Of a stretch of 64,000 nt of DNA, positions 8,493-17,281 are shown one piece after another. Every line of letters starts with the position of its first letter. Position 1 is the stretch's first letter. Origin of the DNA: Bacillota bacterium (lineage in GTDB: Bacteria; Bacillota; Clostridia; Christensenellales; SZUA-584). The notes beneath the pieces were generated by a model. The model saw nothing but the letters and a program-made list of their open reading frames with translations. It did no database searches and was not told the DNA's origin. The position numbers and the translations under genes were made by a program. The DNA lies in assembly GCA_023406895.1 (NCBI GenBank), contig JAEXTV010000021.1:1-64000 (forward strand), in the 5' to 3' direction.

Positions 8493-9073
8493 GAATCGGG
8501 ATCACGGGCGGCATCGGGTCGGGAAAATCCGAGGTCACGAAATATCTCCGCAGCCTCAGCGAATACGTGATCTGCGCGGATGAAGTATCAAGGCAGATCG
8601 TCATGCCGGGCGAAGAGGGCGCTGACGCGCTGCGTCGGGAGTTCGGCGCCGGCATTTTTCTTGAGGACGGAACGCTCAACAGAAAGAAGCTTGCGGATGA
8701 AGTTTTCAGCGATGAGAAAAAGCTGATGGTGCTTAACAACATTCTGCATCCGCTGATACTCAAACGCATAGAGGAGCTTGCGAAGCAAAGAGAGGGCCGC
8801 GTGTTTATCGACGCGGCACTGCTCATACAGACAGGCATGCACAAAACGGTGGATATGATTTGGCTGGTGGTGGCCGATTTAAGCACGCGGATATCGCGCG
8901 TGGTCAAAAGGGATGGTCTGTCGGCAGCTGAGGTAGAACGAAGAATCAAAAGCCAGATCAGCGACGAAGAGATGGCGGCGTTCGCCGATGAGATCATCCG
9001 CAACGACGGCAGCTTGTCCGCGCTCAAAGCGCATGTGGATGGACTGCTCAAGCAACTTGAAATTGTGAGGTAA
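8489..9073 (+). CDS. coaE: Dephospho-CoA kinase
   Basis: CoaE phosphorylates the 3'-hydroxyl of dephospho-CoA in the last step of CoA synthesis. The 194-residue protein starts at ATG 8489, overlapping the polA stop; the upstream in-frame start at 8411 lies inside polA and would add about 26 non-homologous residues. The P-loop is GITGGIGSGKSEV (residues 4-16), and the family D-x-x-SR motif is visible as CADEVSRQIV near residue 31. polA-coaE linkage is common in Firmicutes. The next gene follows after 3 bp. Confidence 0.95.
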   Translation: MRIGITGGIGSGKSEVTKYLRSLSEYVICADEVSRQIVMPGEEGADALRREFGAGIFLEDGTLNRKKLADEVFSDEKKLMVLNNILHPLILKRIEELAKQREGRVFIDAALLIQTGMHKTVDMIWLVVADLSTRISRVVKRDGLSAAEVERRIKSQISDEEMAAFADEIIRNDGSLSALKAHVDGLLKQLEIVR

Positions 9074-9076
9074 CAA

Positions 9077-9646
9077 ATGGCCGGTCAGAGAAGAAGAAAA
9101 GAGGATTATACAAGCCGCAGCCGAATGTGGACGATCATCTGCGTTGTTTTGGTCTGTGCCATCGCGCTGCTGCTGCGCGGCGTCATCGTCTATCAAATCT
9201 ATCCGTTAAAGTTTGTCGACGAGATTAAAAAGTACAGTGCCGAATACACTCAGGACCCATACTTTGTGAGCGCGGTGATATGCACGGAAAGCCGCTTTGA
9301 TGAAACGGCGGTATCCAGACGCGGCGCCATGGGGCTGATGCAGATTATGCCCGACACAGGCGCGTGGGCTGCCGAGAAAATCGACATCACTGATTATTCT
9401 CAGGAGATGCTGAACAACGCGGATGTGAACATCCGTATCGGATGCTGGTATTTGAATTATTTGGATGACATGTTCGGCGGTGATATGGATAAGGTGATGG
9501 CCGCGTACAATGCGGGCCCCGGCAACGTGACCGAATGGGCGGGCGACGGCAAACTCACAGATATTCCATTCGGTGAAACCGAAGATTATCTTAAAAAGGT
9601 CACGAGAAATCTCCAAATCTATAAGGGTTTATATGATGAATTTTAA
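9077..9646 (+). CDS. Membrane-anchored lytic transglycosylase (SLT family)
   Basis: This is a 189-residue peptidoglycan lytic transglycosylase that cleaves the MurNAc-GlcNAc bond with formation of 1,6-anhydroMurNAc. A basic N-terminus (QRRRK) precedes one membrane helix at about 18-38. The SLT domain follows: the catalytic Glu is E71 in ICTESRF, then GAMGLMQIMPDTG and the C-terminal AYNAGPGNV motif. It lies in the polA-coaE operon, and its stop overlaps the start of the next gene. This placement is common in Clostridia. Confidence 0.92.
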   Translation: MAGQRRRKEDYTSRSRMWTIICVVLVCAIALLLRGVIVYQIYPLKFVDEIKKYSAEYTQDPYFVSAVICTESRFDETAVSRRGAMGLMQIMPDTGAWAAEKIDITDYSQEMLNNADVNIRIGCWYLNYLDDMFGGDMDKVMAAYNAGPGNVTEWAGDGKLTDIPFGETEDYLKKVTRNLQIYKGLYDEF

Positions 9647-11279
9647 AAAAATAACTGTGATGACAGCCATGCTGTTATCGCTGATATTCAGCGCGTGCGG
9701 TCAGAGCGCCGATATTGATACACCGCAGGAAACAATTCCGCAGTATACGCTGCCGCCTGTCATCAAAGAAGCGGAGCCCGCGGTGGGCGGAGAGATCGTT
9801 TTTCCTGCGCCGCAGCAGCAGCCGGCGGCACTTAACCCGCTCAAAACAAAAAATGTTGAGCTTTACAACATGCTCTCCTTAATCTATGAGCAGCCGATAC
9901 GCATCGGTGCAGACGGCAGGGCCTATCCTGAACTTGCGGAAACGTGGGAAGTGGACGAAACGGGAACGGTGTGGACTTTTCATTTGAGGAAAGGCGTGAA
10001 ATGGCAGGGTGACAACGGCGAAATGACGGCTGACGACGTGATATTCACCATTGATCAGTTAAGGACGCTGACAGGCGCGGATTCCAATTATGTGTATAAC
10101 ATCGGGGCTATATCGGGCAGCACGAAGGTGGACGATTACACGGTGCAGATCACTCAAAGCACACCCGGTTACGCCGCCGTCTATTTTATGACTTTCCCGG
10201 TACTCTGCAAGGCTTATTGCGCATCGAATGAAATCGATACGGCGAAGCCTGTGGGAACGGGCCCTTACATGGTCACGGAAATCGACATGGAAGATCACGT
10301 CTCGTTTGAGGTTAATCCGGCCTGGTGGAAGAAAGCCCCGTACATTCAAAAGCTGACGGCGGTCTGCATACCGGATCATGACGCGGAAATGTCGCAGTTT
10401 GAGCAGAATATGCTCGATATCGTGACCACATCGTCGCTGACGGTGGACACATATCAGAAATTCGAGGAAATCGAGTATTACGACTATATGACGCATTACT
10501 ATGATTGCCTCGTGCCCAATACAGCCGGACTGCTCGGTGATGTTAACATCCGCCAGGCGATTGCCTATGCGCTTGATAAACGCAGCGTTGTTTCCAAAGC
10601 GCTTCTCGGGCATGCGGTGGCGGTAGACTATCCCATTTTGCCGAAATCATATCTCTCGGGCGGTTCATCAAATATCTACGAGTTTAACCAGCAAAAAGCC
10701 AGAGAACTGCTGGAGCTTTCGGGATGGACAAACAAAGACGAAGACCCCATACTCGACAAGGTGGAGGGCGACGTTGTCAGCAAGCTCAATATAAAGCTGC
10801 TGATATCCGTTGACAATGAGGATACGTATCGCATCGATGTGGCACAGAACGTGATGGCGCAGCTTGCGCAATGCGGCATCTCGGTGGAGATCGTTCAGCA
10901 GGAACCGGAAGCCTACAAGTTAGCCTTGGAAAGTGGGAACTTTGATTTGGCGCTCTGCACGTTTTATATGGATGAGAATCCCGACATTTCATTCCTTGTC
11001 GGCACGGGCGGACGCTGCAATTACGGCAAATTCTCCGACCCGCTGCTGGACAGCCTGCTCGGCAACTGCAACTCGGCATTGAAGGAAGATGAAATTAAGA
11101 AGGCTTATGCAAGCATGGAGGATGAGTTTCTTGCGCAGATGCCGCAGATTGCGCTTTATTTCAGGACAAACGCTCTGCTCCATGATGCGTCGCTGAACAT
11201 TTCGGATACCGTCTGCGAACGGAATCTGTTTTCGACAATACCGCAGTGGTATATTTACCTTGAAGAACCGGAGGCATAA
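9636..11279 (+). CDS. Peptide-type ABC transporter substrate-binding lipoprotein
   Basis: The 547-residue protein is an extracytoplasmic solute-binding protein of family 5 (oligopeptide/nickel class). The N-terminus is a lipoprotein signal with lipobox LIFSAC. The family 5 signature follows: LAETWEVDETGTVWTFHLRK and GVKWQGDNGEMTADDVIFT near residues 95-130. The start is ATG 9636, 8 nt after AAGGG (9623-9627); ATG 9633 is also possible, while the ORF opening at 9573 would bury the lipobox. No permease or ATPase gene is adjacent, so the partner transporter and ligand are unknown. It may be an orphan receptor. Confidence 0.85.
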   Translation: MNFKKITVMTAMLLSLIFSACGQSADIDTPQETIPQYTLPPVIKEAEPAVGGEIVFPAPQQQPAALNPLKTKNVELYNMLSLIYEQPIRIGADGRAYPELAETWEVDETGTVWTFHLRKGVKWQGDNGEMTADDVIFTIDQLRTLTGADSNYVYNIGAISGSTKVDDYTVQITQSTPGYAAVYFMTFPVLCKAYCASNEIDTAKPVGTGPYMVTEIDMEDHVSFEVNPAWWKKAPYIQKLTAVCIPDHDAEMSQFEQNMLDIVTTSSLTVDTYQKFEEIEYYDYMTHYYDCLVPNTAGLLGDVNIRQAIAYALDKRSVVSKALLGHAVAVDYPILPKSYLSGGSSNIYEFNQQKARELLELSGWTNKDEDPILDKVEGDVVSKLNIKLLISVDNEDTYRIDVAQNVMAQLAQCGISVEIVQQEPEAYKLALESGNFDLALCTFYMDENPDISFLVGTGGRCNYGKFSDPLLDSLLGNCNSALKEDEIKKAYASMEDEFLAQMPQIALYFRTNALLHDASLNISDTVCERNLFSTIPQWYIYLEEPEA

Positions 11280-12035
11280 GTGGAAGCGCGAATCTCCAGT
11301 ACACAAAACGAATTTGTGAAAATGGCAAAATCGCTCAAAACCAAGAAGGGACGCATGACCCATGGCGCATTTTTGGTTGAGGGGGAAAAATGTGTGCGTG
11401 AAATGATCATGCATATGCCGGATATATTGAGCAGCCTGATCGTCAGCAGCACGCAGCACAAAGATTTGGAGCAGCGCGCCGCCAATATGGGGCGCCGCGT
11501 TTATGCCGTGGAAGCGCATGTGATGGAAGCCATCAGTGACTGCAAAACTCCGCAGGATATTGCCGCTGTCGCATTAAAGCCGCTGCATGCGGATGTCAGC
11601 GGCGGTTTCATCGTGGCACTGGATGGCGTACAGGACCCTCAGAACGTGGGCACGATCATCCGCACCGCCGATGCGGCGGGGTGTTCTTGCGTGGTGCTCA
11701 GCGAAGAAAGTGCGGACTGCTTTTCACCGAAAGCCGTGCGTGCCTCGATGGGCAGCCTGTTCCATATCCCCGTGCTTTATGAAGACCTCGTGATGTATTC
11801 TTCCAAATTGCTGACGCGCGGATACAGAATCGCCTGCGCCGATATTGAGGGCACGGAGGAGTTTTCCTTCGACGCTGACCGGACATGCCTCGTCATCGGG
11901 AACGAGGCGCGCGGCATGTCGGAAGAGATGCTTGACATCTGTACAGACCGCATCCGCATCCCGATGTACGGGCAGGCGGAAAGCCTGAACGCGGCCGTCG
12001 CGGCGGGCATATTAATATACAAAATACGCTTGTGA
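11280..12035 (+). CDS. TrmH/SpoU-family RNA 2'-O-methyltransferase
   Basis: The 251-residue SPOUT methyltransferase has an N-terminal substrate-binding domain (about 1-95, including HGAFLVEGEKCVREM) and the knotted SAM domain. The three motifs are NVGTIIRTADA (motif 1), CLVIGNEARGMSEE (motif 2) and IPMYGQAESLNAAVAAGI (motif 3). The family methylates 23S rRNA (RlmB-like) or tRNA, and the exact target cannot be told here. The GTG start abuts the preceding stop. This gene is commonly found immediately upstream of pheST in Firmicutes, as here. Confidence 0.9.
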   Translation: MEARISSTQNEFVKMAKSLKTKKGRMTHGAFLVEGEKCVREMIMHMPDILSSLIVSSTQHKDLEQRAANMGRRVYAVEAHVMEAISDCKTPQDIAAVALKPLHADVSGGFIVALDGVQDPQNVGTIIRTADAAGCSCVVLSEESADCFSPKAVRASMGSLFHIPVLYEDLVMYSSKLLTRGYRIACADIEGTEEFSFDADRTCLVIGNEARGMSEEMLDICTDRIRIPMYGQAESLNAAVAAGILIYKIRL

Positions 12036-12070
12036 AGCAAGAACGCTGAAAGTTTGCTAACAATCCGGTC

Positions 12071-12100
12071 TTGAAAAGTTTGGCTATGCTGTGCTATAAT
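12071..12100 (+). promoter_or_regulatory. Sigma-A promoter of the pheST T-box transcript
   Basis: TTGAAA (12071-12076) and TATAAT (12095-12100) are 18 bp apart. Transcription would begin near 12107 and run into the T-box leader. Confidence 0.75.
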
Positions 12101-12106
12101 GCGAGC

Positions 12107-12330
12107 ATTAAATGCTATGAAGCCTGATAAGACCCATGCATACCGCATGAAAAAGAGACGGACGCCCCGGCTGAAAGTGCCCGCTTGCGCTCATGGAGGA
12201 TATTCACAGGCTGAGCTGCCCATAATAAGGGTCGGGTCGCTTCGTTAAAGGCGCTTTAAGGCTTTTGCTTATTGCAAAGACGAATTTGGGTGGTACCGCG
12301 GACTTTCGCCCCAAGGCGACAGTCTTTTTT
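12107..12330 (+). ncRNA. T-box leader, phenylalanine-responsive
   Basis: The T-box sequence GGGTGGTACCGCGG is at 12288-12301. It is followed by a terminator hairpin (12301-12324, TCGCC/GGCGA core with GAC/GTC ends) and TTTTTT (12325-12330). The base of Stem I is AGCCTG (12121-12126) pairing with CAGGCT (12207-12212). Directly 5' of the latter strand lies TTC-A (12203-12206), which is where a specifier codon belongs; TTC is a Phe codon. Uncharged tRNA-Phe would pair with it and with the T-box bulge, favouring the antiterminator. This agrees with the downstream pheST genes. Confidence 0.92.
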
Positions 12331-12415
12331 GTTTTCCAAGATAATACGTCTGTGAATCGGGGGCTGCCATGATTGGTGACTGGCGGAAAGAAAACGGCTT
12401 AATACCGGCTGCTCC

Positions 12416-12465
12416 ATACCTCATCAGTCGCCTGCAGGCGACAGCTTTTCCTCGAGGGGAAGCCT
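12416..12465. repeat. Dispersed palindromic repeat (double hairpin)
   Basis: A perfect palindrome GTCGCCTGCAGGCGAC (12427-12442) is followed by GCTTTTCC-TCGA-GGGGAAGC. This double-hairpin layout resembles short dispersed elements that I recall from many clostridial genomes. Related pieces occur at 57.4 and 57.6 kb. It lies between the T-box terminator and pheS, so it is in the pheST 5' untranslated region. The rest of 12331-12586 holds no gene. Confidence 0.55.
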
Positions 12466-12586
12466 ATATTAGCAGATGAGTACAGCATTGTGTCGGTTGG
12501 TACGATTCGGCATTATCGGCCAGCCCGGATACCTTGTCAGTAAAGAAATATAAAGTACACCGCTCAGGCGGTATGAAGGAGATAGC

Positions 12587-13609
12587 ATGGAGAACGAACT
12601 CAAAGCGCTGCAGGAAAGCGCGCTCGAACAGATTAAAGGCTGTGCCACAGCGGCGGATATCGAAGCCGTGCGCTTAAGGCTGCTCGGAAAAAAGGGCGAG
12701 CTCACCGCATCGCTTCGCAGCATGAAAGACCTGCCGGAAGACCAGCGACCGCTTTTCGGAAAGCACGTCAACGAAGTCAGAGACGTCCTGACACAGGCAA
12801 TTGACGACAAGGCGAGTGAACTCAAACGAGTGGAAAAAGAAGAGCGCCTGCAGGCGGAAGCCGTGGATATCACACTGCCGGGCAGCAAGCGCAGCATCGG
12901 TGGCTTGCATCCGCTCACACGCATTTATTACGAATTGCGCGATATATTCGTGAGCATGGGCTTTTCCGTGATGGACGGCCCCGAGGTGGAATACGACAAA
13001 TACAGCTTCGAGATGCTCAACATCCCCAAGGAACATCCCGCACGCGATATGCAGGATACATTCTATGTGACGGAGGATATTGTGCTGCGTCCGCATACAT
13101 CGCCGGTGCAGATTCGAACAATGCTGAACCAGAAACCGCCGATCCGCATGGTATGCCCCGGGCGCGTGTACCGCAGCGATGATGTGGATGCCACGCATTC
13201 GCCCGTGTTTAACCAGATCGAAGGACTTGTGGTCGGGCAAGACATCAGCCTGTCCCATCTCAAATGGACGCTGGACGTGGTGCTCAAAGAATTCTACGGC
13301 GAAAACACCAAAACGAAGTTCCGGCCGGGACACTTCCCGTTTACGGAACCGAGCGCGGAGGTGGACGCGACATGCGCCAAGTGCCAGGGACAGGGCTGCG
13401 GCGTTTGCAAAGGTACAGGGATGATCGAGGTGCTGGGCTGCGGCATGGTGCACCCGAACGTGCTGAGAAACTGCGGTATCGATCCTGAGGTGTATTCGGG
13501 GTTTGCGTTCGGCATGGGGCTGGACAGACTCGCGACGATCAAATACGGCATTACGGATATCCGGCTGCTCTTCGAGAACGACATCCGTTTTCTGTCCCAG
13601 TTCAAATAG
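12587..13609 (+). CDS. pheS: Phenylalanine-tRNA ligase alpha subunit
   Basis: The 340-residue catalytic subunit of the alpha2-beta2 enzyme charges tRNA-Phe. An N-terminal coiled coil (about 1-85) binds tRNA. The class II core contains HPLTRIYYELRDIFVSMGF, the motif 2 region RPHTSPVQIRTM/CPGRVYRSDDVDATHSP and the motif 3 region AFGMGLDRLATIKYG. GAAGGAGA precedes ATG 12587. Four cysteines in the segment CAKCQGQGCGVCKGTG (about residue 263) form a possible small metal site seen in many bacterial PheS. pheT follows after 12 bp. Confidence 0.97.
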   Translation: MENELKALQESALEQIKGCATAADIEAVRLRLLGKKGELTASLRSMKDLPEDQRPLFGKHVNEVRDVLTQAIDDKASELKRVEKEERLQAEAVDITLPGSKRSIGGLHPLTRIYYELRDIFVSMGFSVMDGPEVEYDKYSFEMLNIPKEHPARDMQDTFYVTEDIVLRPHTSPVQIRTMLNQKPPIRMVCPGRVYRSDDVDATHSPVFNQIEGLVVGQDISLSHLKWTLDVVLKEFYGENTKTKFRPGHFPFTEPSAEVDATCAKCQGQGCGVCKGTGMIEVLGCGMVHPNVLRNCGIDPEVYSGFAFGMGLDRLATIKYGITDIRLLFENDIRFLSQFK

Positions 13610-13621
13610 GAGGAATGAAAA

Positions 13622-16000
13622 ATGATAGCACCATACAAATGGCTGTGTGATTATGTGGATATCGATATGGCACCTGAGGCTCTCGCGCAAAAGCTCATTA
13701 TGACGGGCAGCGCCGTGGACGGCTGCAAGGAGCTCGGCGCGGGATTAAACAACGTTGTGATCGGGCGTATCGAGACGATAAAAAAGCACCCCGACGCGGA
13801 TAAGCTTCATGTGTGCGAGGTGAATGTGGGAACCGAAACGCTGCAGATCGTCTGCGGCGCACGAAATATATACGAAGGTGCGCTCGTGCCGGTCGCGATG
13901 ATCGGTGCCAGCCTGCCCAATGGCATCACGATTGCCAAGAGCAAGCTGCGCGGCGTGTTCTCGTTTGGCATGCTCTGCTCCGGGCAGGAGCTTGGTCTGG
14001 GTGCGGCTGATTATCCGGGTGCGGATGTGGACGGCATCATGCTGATCAAGGACGAGGCGGAACTCGGCACGCCGCTGCGCGAGCTGCTCGGCCTAAACGA
14101 CACGATACTGGATATTGAAGTGGGCGCAAACCGTCCCGACTGCCTGTCTGTGATCGGTGTGGCGCGCGAGTGCGCCGTTTCGCTCGGCAAGAGCATGACG
14201 ATGCCCGACGTGAGCTATTCGGAGGCCGGCGGTCATATCGGCGATTATGTGAAGGTGGATGTAAAAGACACGGACCTTTGCCCGCGGTATATCGCGAGAG
14301 CCGTGAAAAACGTGAAAATCGGCCCGTCGCCCAAATGGCTGAAGGATCGTCTGACCACGGCAGGCGTCAGATCCATCAACAATATCGTGGACATCACGAA
14401 TTTTGTGATGCTTGAAACCGGCCAGCCGATGCACGCGTTTGATTACAAGGACATTCGCGGCGGACAGATTGTGGTCAGACGTGCCGAAAACGGTGAAAAG
14501 ATTATGACGCTCGATGGAAAAGAGCGCGCGCTGTCGGGCGAAATGCTGATGATCTGCGACGCGCAGGGGCCCATTGGCATTGCGGGCGTCATGGGCGGTG
14601 AGAACTCCGAAATCAAAAACGATACGGCAACCGTCATATTTGAGTCCGCGAAATTTATGCACAGCAACGTGCGCCGCACGGCGCGTTCTCTTGGATTGCA
14701 GACGGAATCGGCCATGCGCTTTTCCAAGGGCATTGATGCCGCGGGCTGCAAAACGGCAATGGACAGGGCGCTTCATCTGGTGCAGCAGCTTGGTTGCGGT
14801 GAAATCGTTTCGGGTGAGATCGATATCCTCTCCGCGGATTTATCGCCAAGACAGGTTGTTGTCAGCGCGGATAAGATCAATACGAAGCTCGGCACGGATA
14901 TCGCGCCGCAGACCATGGCGGATCTGCTGAACCGCGCCTTTATCCCCGCAAAGCTGAACGGCCAGACGCTTGTTTGCGATATACCGAGCTTTCGCGGAGA
15001 CGTATCGCTGGGTGAGGACATCGCCGAGGAGGTCGCGCGCATATACGGCTACGACAACATTCCGCTTGCCGAAATGGTGGGGGAAGTGACACGCGGCGTT
15101 TTCTCGGAGGAGGAAAAAACGATTGACAAGGCGCGTGTGATGCTGCGCAGCCTCGGATGCTATGAATGCGTGACGTATTCTTTCGGCTCCATGACCGATA
15201 TTGAAAAGCTCGGTGTGAAAGAACTGCGAAATGCCGTGAAGATCCTCAATCCGCTTGGAGACGATCAGGCGTATATGCGCACGTCGCCGCTGCCGGATAT
15301 GCTCAAAGTGGTGGCAAACAACATCAACAAAAAAGTGCCGGATATCCGGCTTTTCGAATCGGGGCGCATCTATTTGCCGTCTTCAGACGAAAAGGTACTG
15401 CCCGAGGAACGCAAATACATCTGCATTGCTCTGAGTGGTAATGAAGATTTCTTCTCACTCAAGGGTGTGCTCGAAAATCTATTTGACGCGTTCGGCATCA
15501 AAAGCCTGCGCTACATGAACGATGCGGCGGATTATTATCATCCGGGCCGGAAAGCATCTGTTTATGCGGGAGGCAGCAAGCTTGGCGAGTTCGGCGAAGT
15601 CTATCCCGACGTGGCTGATGCCTTTGGCATCAGCAAACGCGTGTATGTCGCGGAGATCAGCCTGAAGGCGCTTTGCGAAGCTGCCGACGATACGGTGAAA
15701 TATGAGCCGCTGCCCAAATATCCGGCGGTGGAAAGGGACATTGCGCTGATTGTGAACACCGATGTGACGTCGGGCAGCCTGCTCGAGTGCATCCGCAATA
15801 ACGCGGGCGACTATTTCGAGAGCGCGTCGCTGTTTGATATCTATACGGGAGAAAAACTCGGCGCGGGCAAAAAGAGCCTTGCTTACAATATTGTCTTCCG
15901 CGCGAAGGACCGCACACTGATGGACGAAGAGGTAAACGCGGCGAGAGACGCCGTTGTGACGGCTGCCGCGCGTGAGCTGGGCGCGAAGCTGCGCGATTAA
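13622..16000 (+). CDS. pheT: Phenylalanine-tRNA ligase beta subunit
   Basis: The 792-residue partner of PheS contains the editing site and tRNA-binding modules. The order is: an N-terminal PheRS beta domain with an EMAP-II-like OB fold (about 40-150; IKKHPDADKLHVCEVNVG), the B3/B4 editing domain (about 205-380), the B5 domain (about 400-475), the catalytic-like domain, and a C-terminal anticodon-binding FDX-ACB domain (about 700-792; PLPKYPAVERDIALIV). The length is typical. GAGGAATG precedes ATG 13622. No clear terminator is visible before the zapA promoter. Confidence 0.97.
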   Translation: MIAPYKWLCDYVDIDMAPEALAQKLIMTGSAVDGCKELGAGLNNVVIGRIETIKKHPDADKLHVCEVNVGTETLQIVCGARNIYEGALVPVAMIGASLPNGITIAKSKLRGVFSFGMLCSGQELGLGAADYPGADVDGIMLIKDEAELGTPLRELLGLNDTILDIEVGANRPDCLSVIGVARECAVSLGKSMTMPDVSYSEAGGHIGDYVKVDVKDTDLCPRYIARAVKNVKIGPSPKWLKDRLTTAGVRSINNIVDITNFVMLETGQPMHAFDYKDIRGGQIVVRRAENGEKIMTLDGKERALSGEMLMICDAQGPIGIAGVMGGENSEIKNDTATVIFESAKFMHSNVRRTARSLGLQTESAMRFSKGIDAAGCKTAMDRALHLVQQLGCGEIVSGEIDILSADLSPRQVVVSADKINTKLGTDIAPQTMADLLNRAFIPAKLNGQTLVCDIPSFRGDVSLGEDIAEEVARIYGYDNIPLAEMVGEVTRGVFSEEEKTIDKARVMLRSLGCYECVTYSFGSMTDIEKLGVKELRNAVKILNPLGDDQAYMRTSPLPDMLKVVANNINKKVPDIRLFESGRIYLPSSDEKVLPEERKYICIALSGNEDFFSLKGVLENLFDAFGIKSLRYMNDAADYYHPGRKASVYAGGSKLGEFGEVYPDVADAFGISKRVYVAEISLKALCEAADDTVKYEPLPKYPAVERDIALIVNTDVTSGSLLECIRNNAGDYFESASLFDIYTGEKLGAGKKSLAYNIVFRAKDRTLMDEEVNAARDAVVTAAARELGAKLRD

Positions 16001-16046
16001 ACACCGCATCAAGAATAAATAACACTACATTTTGTACCATGTGTTA

Positions 16047-16075
16047 TTGAAATTATCATTATCTTGGTATATAAT
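16047..16075 (+). promoter_or_regulatory. Sigma-A promoter of zapA
   Basis: TTGAAA (16047-16052), 17 bp, then TATAAT (16070-16075), 33 bp before the zapA start. Confidence 0.75.
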
Positions 16076-16108
16076 GTCGGCATAATAGATATTGGGGTGT
16101 TGGGTTTT

Positions 16109-16462
16109 ATGGAAAAAACACGGACAATGGTAAAAATCTGCGGCAAAGAATATGTGATGGCCGGGTTTGAGAGCGAGGAGTATATCCACCGCGTCGCCAT
16201 TTATGTGGACCGAAAAATGTCTGAACTCAAAAACCAGTACATCAATTTGAATCCCAATACGCTTGCGGTGCTGACGGCTATCAATGTTGCGGACGATCTT
16301 TTAAAGCTGCAGGAGCAGTTCGACGCACTCAGCAAGGACTATGCCGAGATGAGCGAGGAGCTGAAAAGGCTCAAGATCGGCGCGACGATCGATAAGGATC
16401 ATCGGTCCAATGTGTCGGCGATCAAAAAGGATAAGAGCCAGCTGTTTGACGGGTACAAATAA
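16109..16462 (+). CDS. zapA: Cell division protein ZapA
   Basis: ZapA bundles FtsZ protofilaments at the division site. The 117-residue protein has the N-terminal ZapA beta segment (TRTMVKICGKEYVMAG) and a helix with YIHRVAIYVDRKM. A coiled-coil follows over about 45-95 (LTAINVADDLLKLQEQFDAL). The start is ATG 16109, directly downstream of its own promoter; an upstream GTG-like start at 16064 overlaps the promoter -10 and is rejected. The gene is followed by a clear terminator, so it is probably monocistronic. Confidence 0.88.
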   Translation: MEKTRTMVKICGKEYVMAGFESEEYIHRVAIYVDRKMSELKNQYINLNPNTLAVLTAINVADDLLKLQEQFDALSKDYAEMSEELKRLKIGATIDKDHRSNVSAIKKDKSQLFDGYK

Positions 16463-16478
16463 CTTTTAAGCAAGACGG

Positions 16479-16510
16479 ATAAGCGTACCTGTTTGGTGCG
16501 CTTATTTTTT
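16479..16510 (+). terminator. Rho-independent terminator after zapA
   Basis: ATAAGCG-t-ACC pairs with GGT-g-CGCTTAT around a TGTTT loop, with a T-run at 16505-16510. Confidence 0.8.
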
Positions 16511-16549
16511 AGCCGGAAACGATGTTTACAGTTTCGACACATTGTAACG

Positions 16550-16578
16550 TTGAAATGGCGGTGCGCAAAAGATATACT
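16550..16578 (+). promoter_or_regulatory. Sigma-A promoter of the M50 protease-scpAB operon
   Basis: TTGAAA (16550-16555), 17 bp, then TATACT (16573-16578), 28 bp before ATG 16607. Confidence 0.7.
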
Positions 16579-16606
16579 GGACATATCTTATTTATGGAGA
16601 GTGAGA

Positions 16607-17281
16607 ATGGGAGATTTCCTTAGAAACACGCCTATTAGCCTGCTGATGTCGGGGCAGTTTGAAGCATTCGCGATGCAGGTGCTTTATTTGCTGCCGGCTT
16701 TGGTTATCGCGCTTTCGTTTCATGAAGCGGCTCACGCTTGGATGGCAAACAGAATGGGCGATCCGACGGCGAAGAATTTGGGCCGCGTAACACTTGACCC
16801 GACAAAACATCTTGACTTGTTCGGATTCCTGTGCTTTATATTGATCGGTTTCGGGTGGGGCAAGCCGTGCCCGACCAACCCGCGTAATTACTATAATTAT
16901 AAAAAGGCAAACATCCTTGTGGCGCTTTCGGGCGTGACGGTCAATTTGATATTGTCGTTCGTTTTTTATACGATCTTTTTTATTATTAATGTCGCGGGTG
17001 TTCATATAGCAATTCTCAATACGATAATACTTTACATTGTGATTATGAACATCGTGCTGTGTTTTTTCAATCTTATTCCCATACCGCCTCTGGACGGACA
17101 TTATTTGATCAGCGGCTTTATCGCAAGAAAAAGCCCGCGGTTTTTTATGTATTACAAGCAGTACGGCTATTTCGTGTTGCTTGCGCTGCTGTTTTTTACA
17201 GACGTGATTCAGTACGCGCTTAACTTCCTTTCAGGAAGTGTGTTATCGCTGTACAATCTGTTTTTTGGATTGTTCCTATGA
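16607..17281 (+). CDS. Site-2 protease family (M50) membrane metalloprotease
   Basis: The 224-residue protein is an intramembrane zinc protease of the short M50B type. HEAAH (zinc-binding HExxH) lies at about residues 39-43 inside the first hydrophobic helix. The second conserved segment, FNLIPIPPLDG (third zinc ligand Asp), is near residue 160. About five to six membrane helices are predicted. The start is ATG 16607, after GGAGAGTGAG; the frame opens earlier at 16493, but that part covers the terminator and promoter. Substrates are unknown; homologues often sit beside scpA in Clostridia. The stop overlaps scpA. Confidence 0.9.
   Translation: MGDFLRNTPISLLMSGQFEAFAMQVLYLLPALVIALSFHEAAHAWMANRMGDPTAKNLGRVTLDPTKHLDLFGFLCFILIGFGWGKPCPTNPRNYYNYKKANILVALSGVTVNLILSFVFYTIFFIINVAGVHIAILNTIILYIVIMNIVLCFFNLIPIPPLDGHYLISGFIARKSPRFFMYYKQYGYFVLLALLFFTDVIQYALNFLSGSVLSLYNLFFGLFL

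Noticed and set aside
12674..13690. 338-codon minus-strand open frame
   Set aside because: It is the antisense shadow of pheS, a gene with clear motifs.
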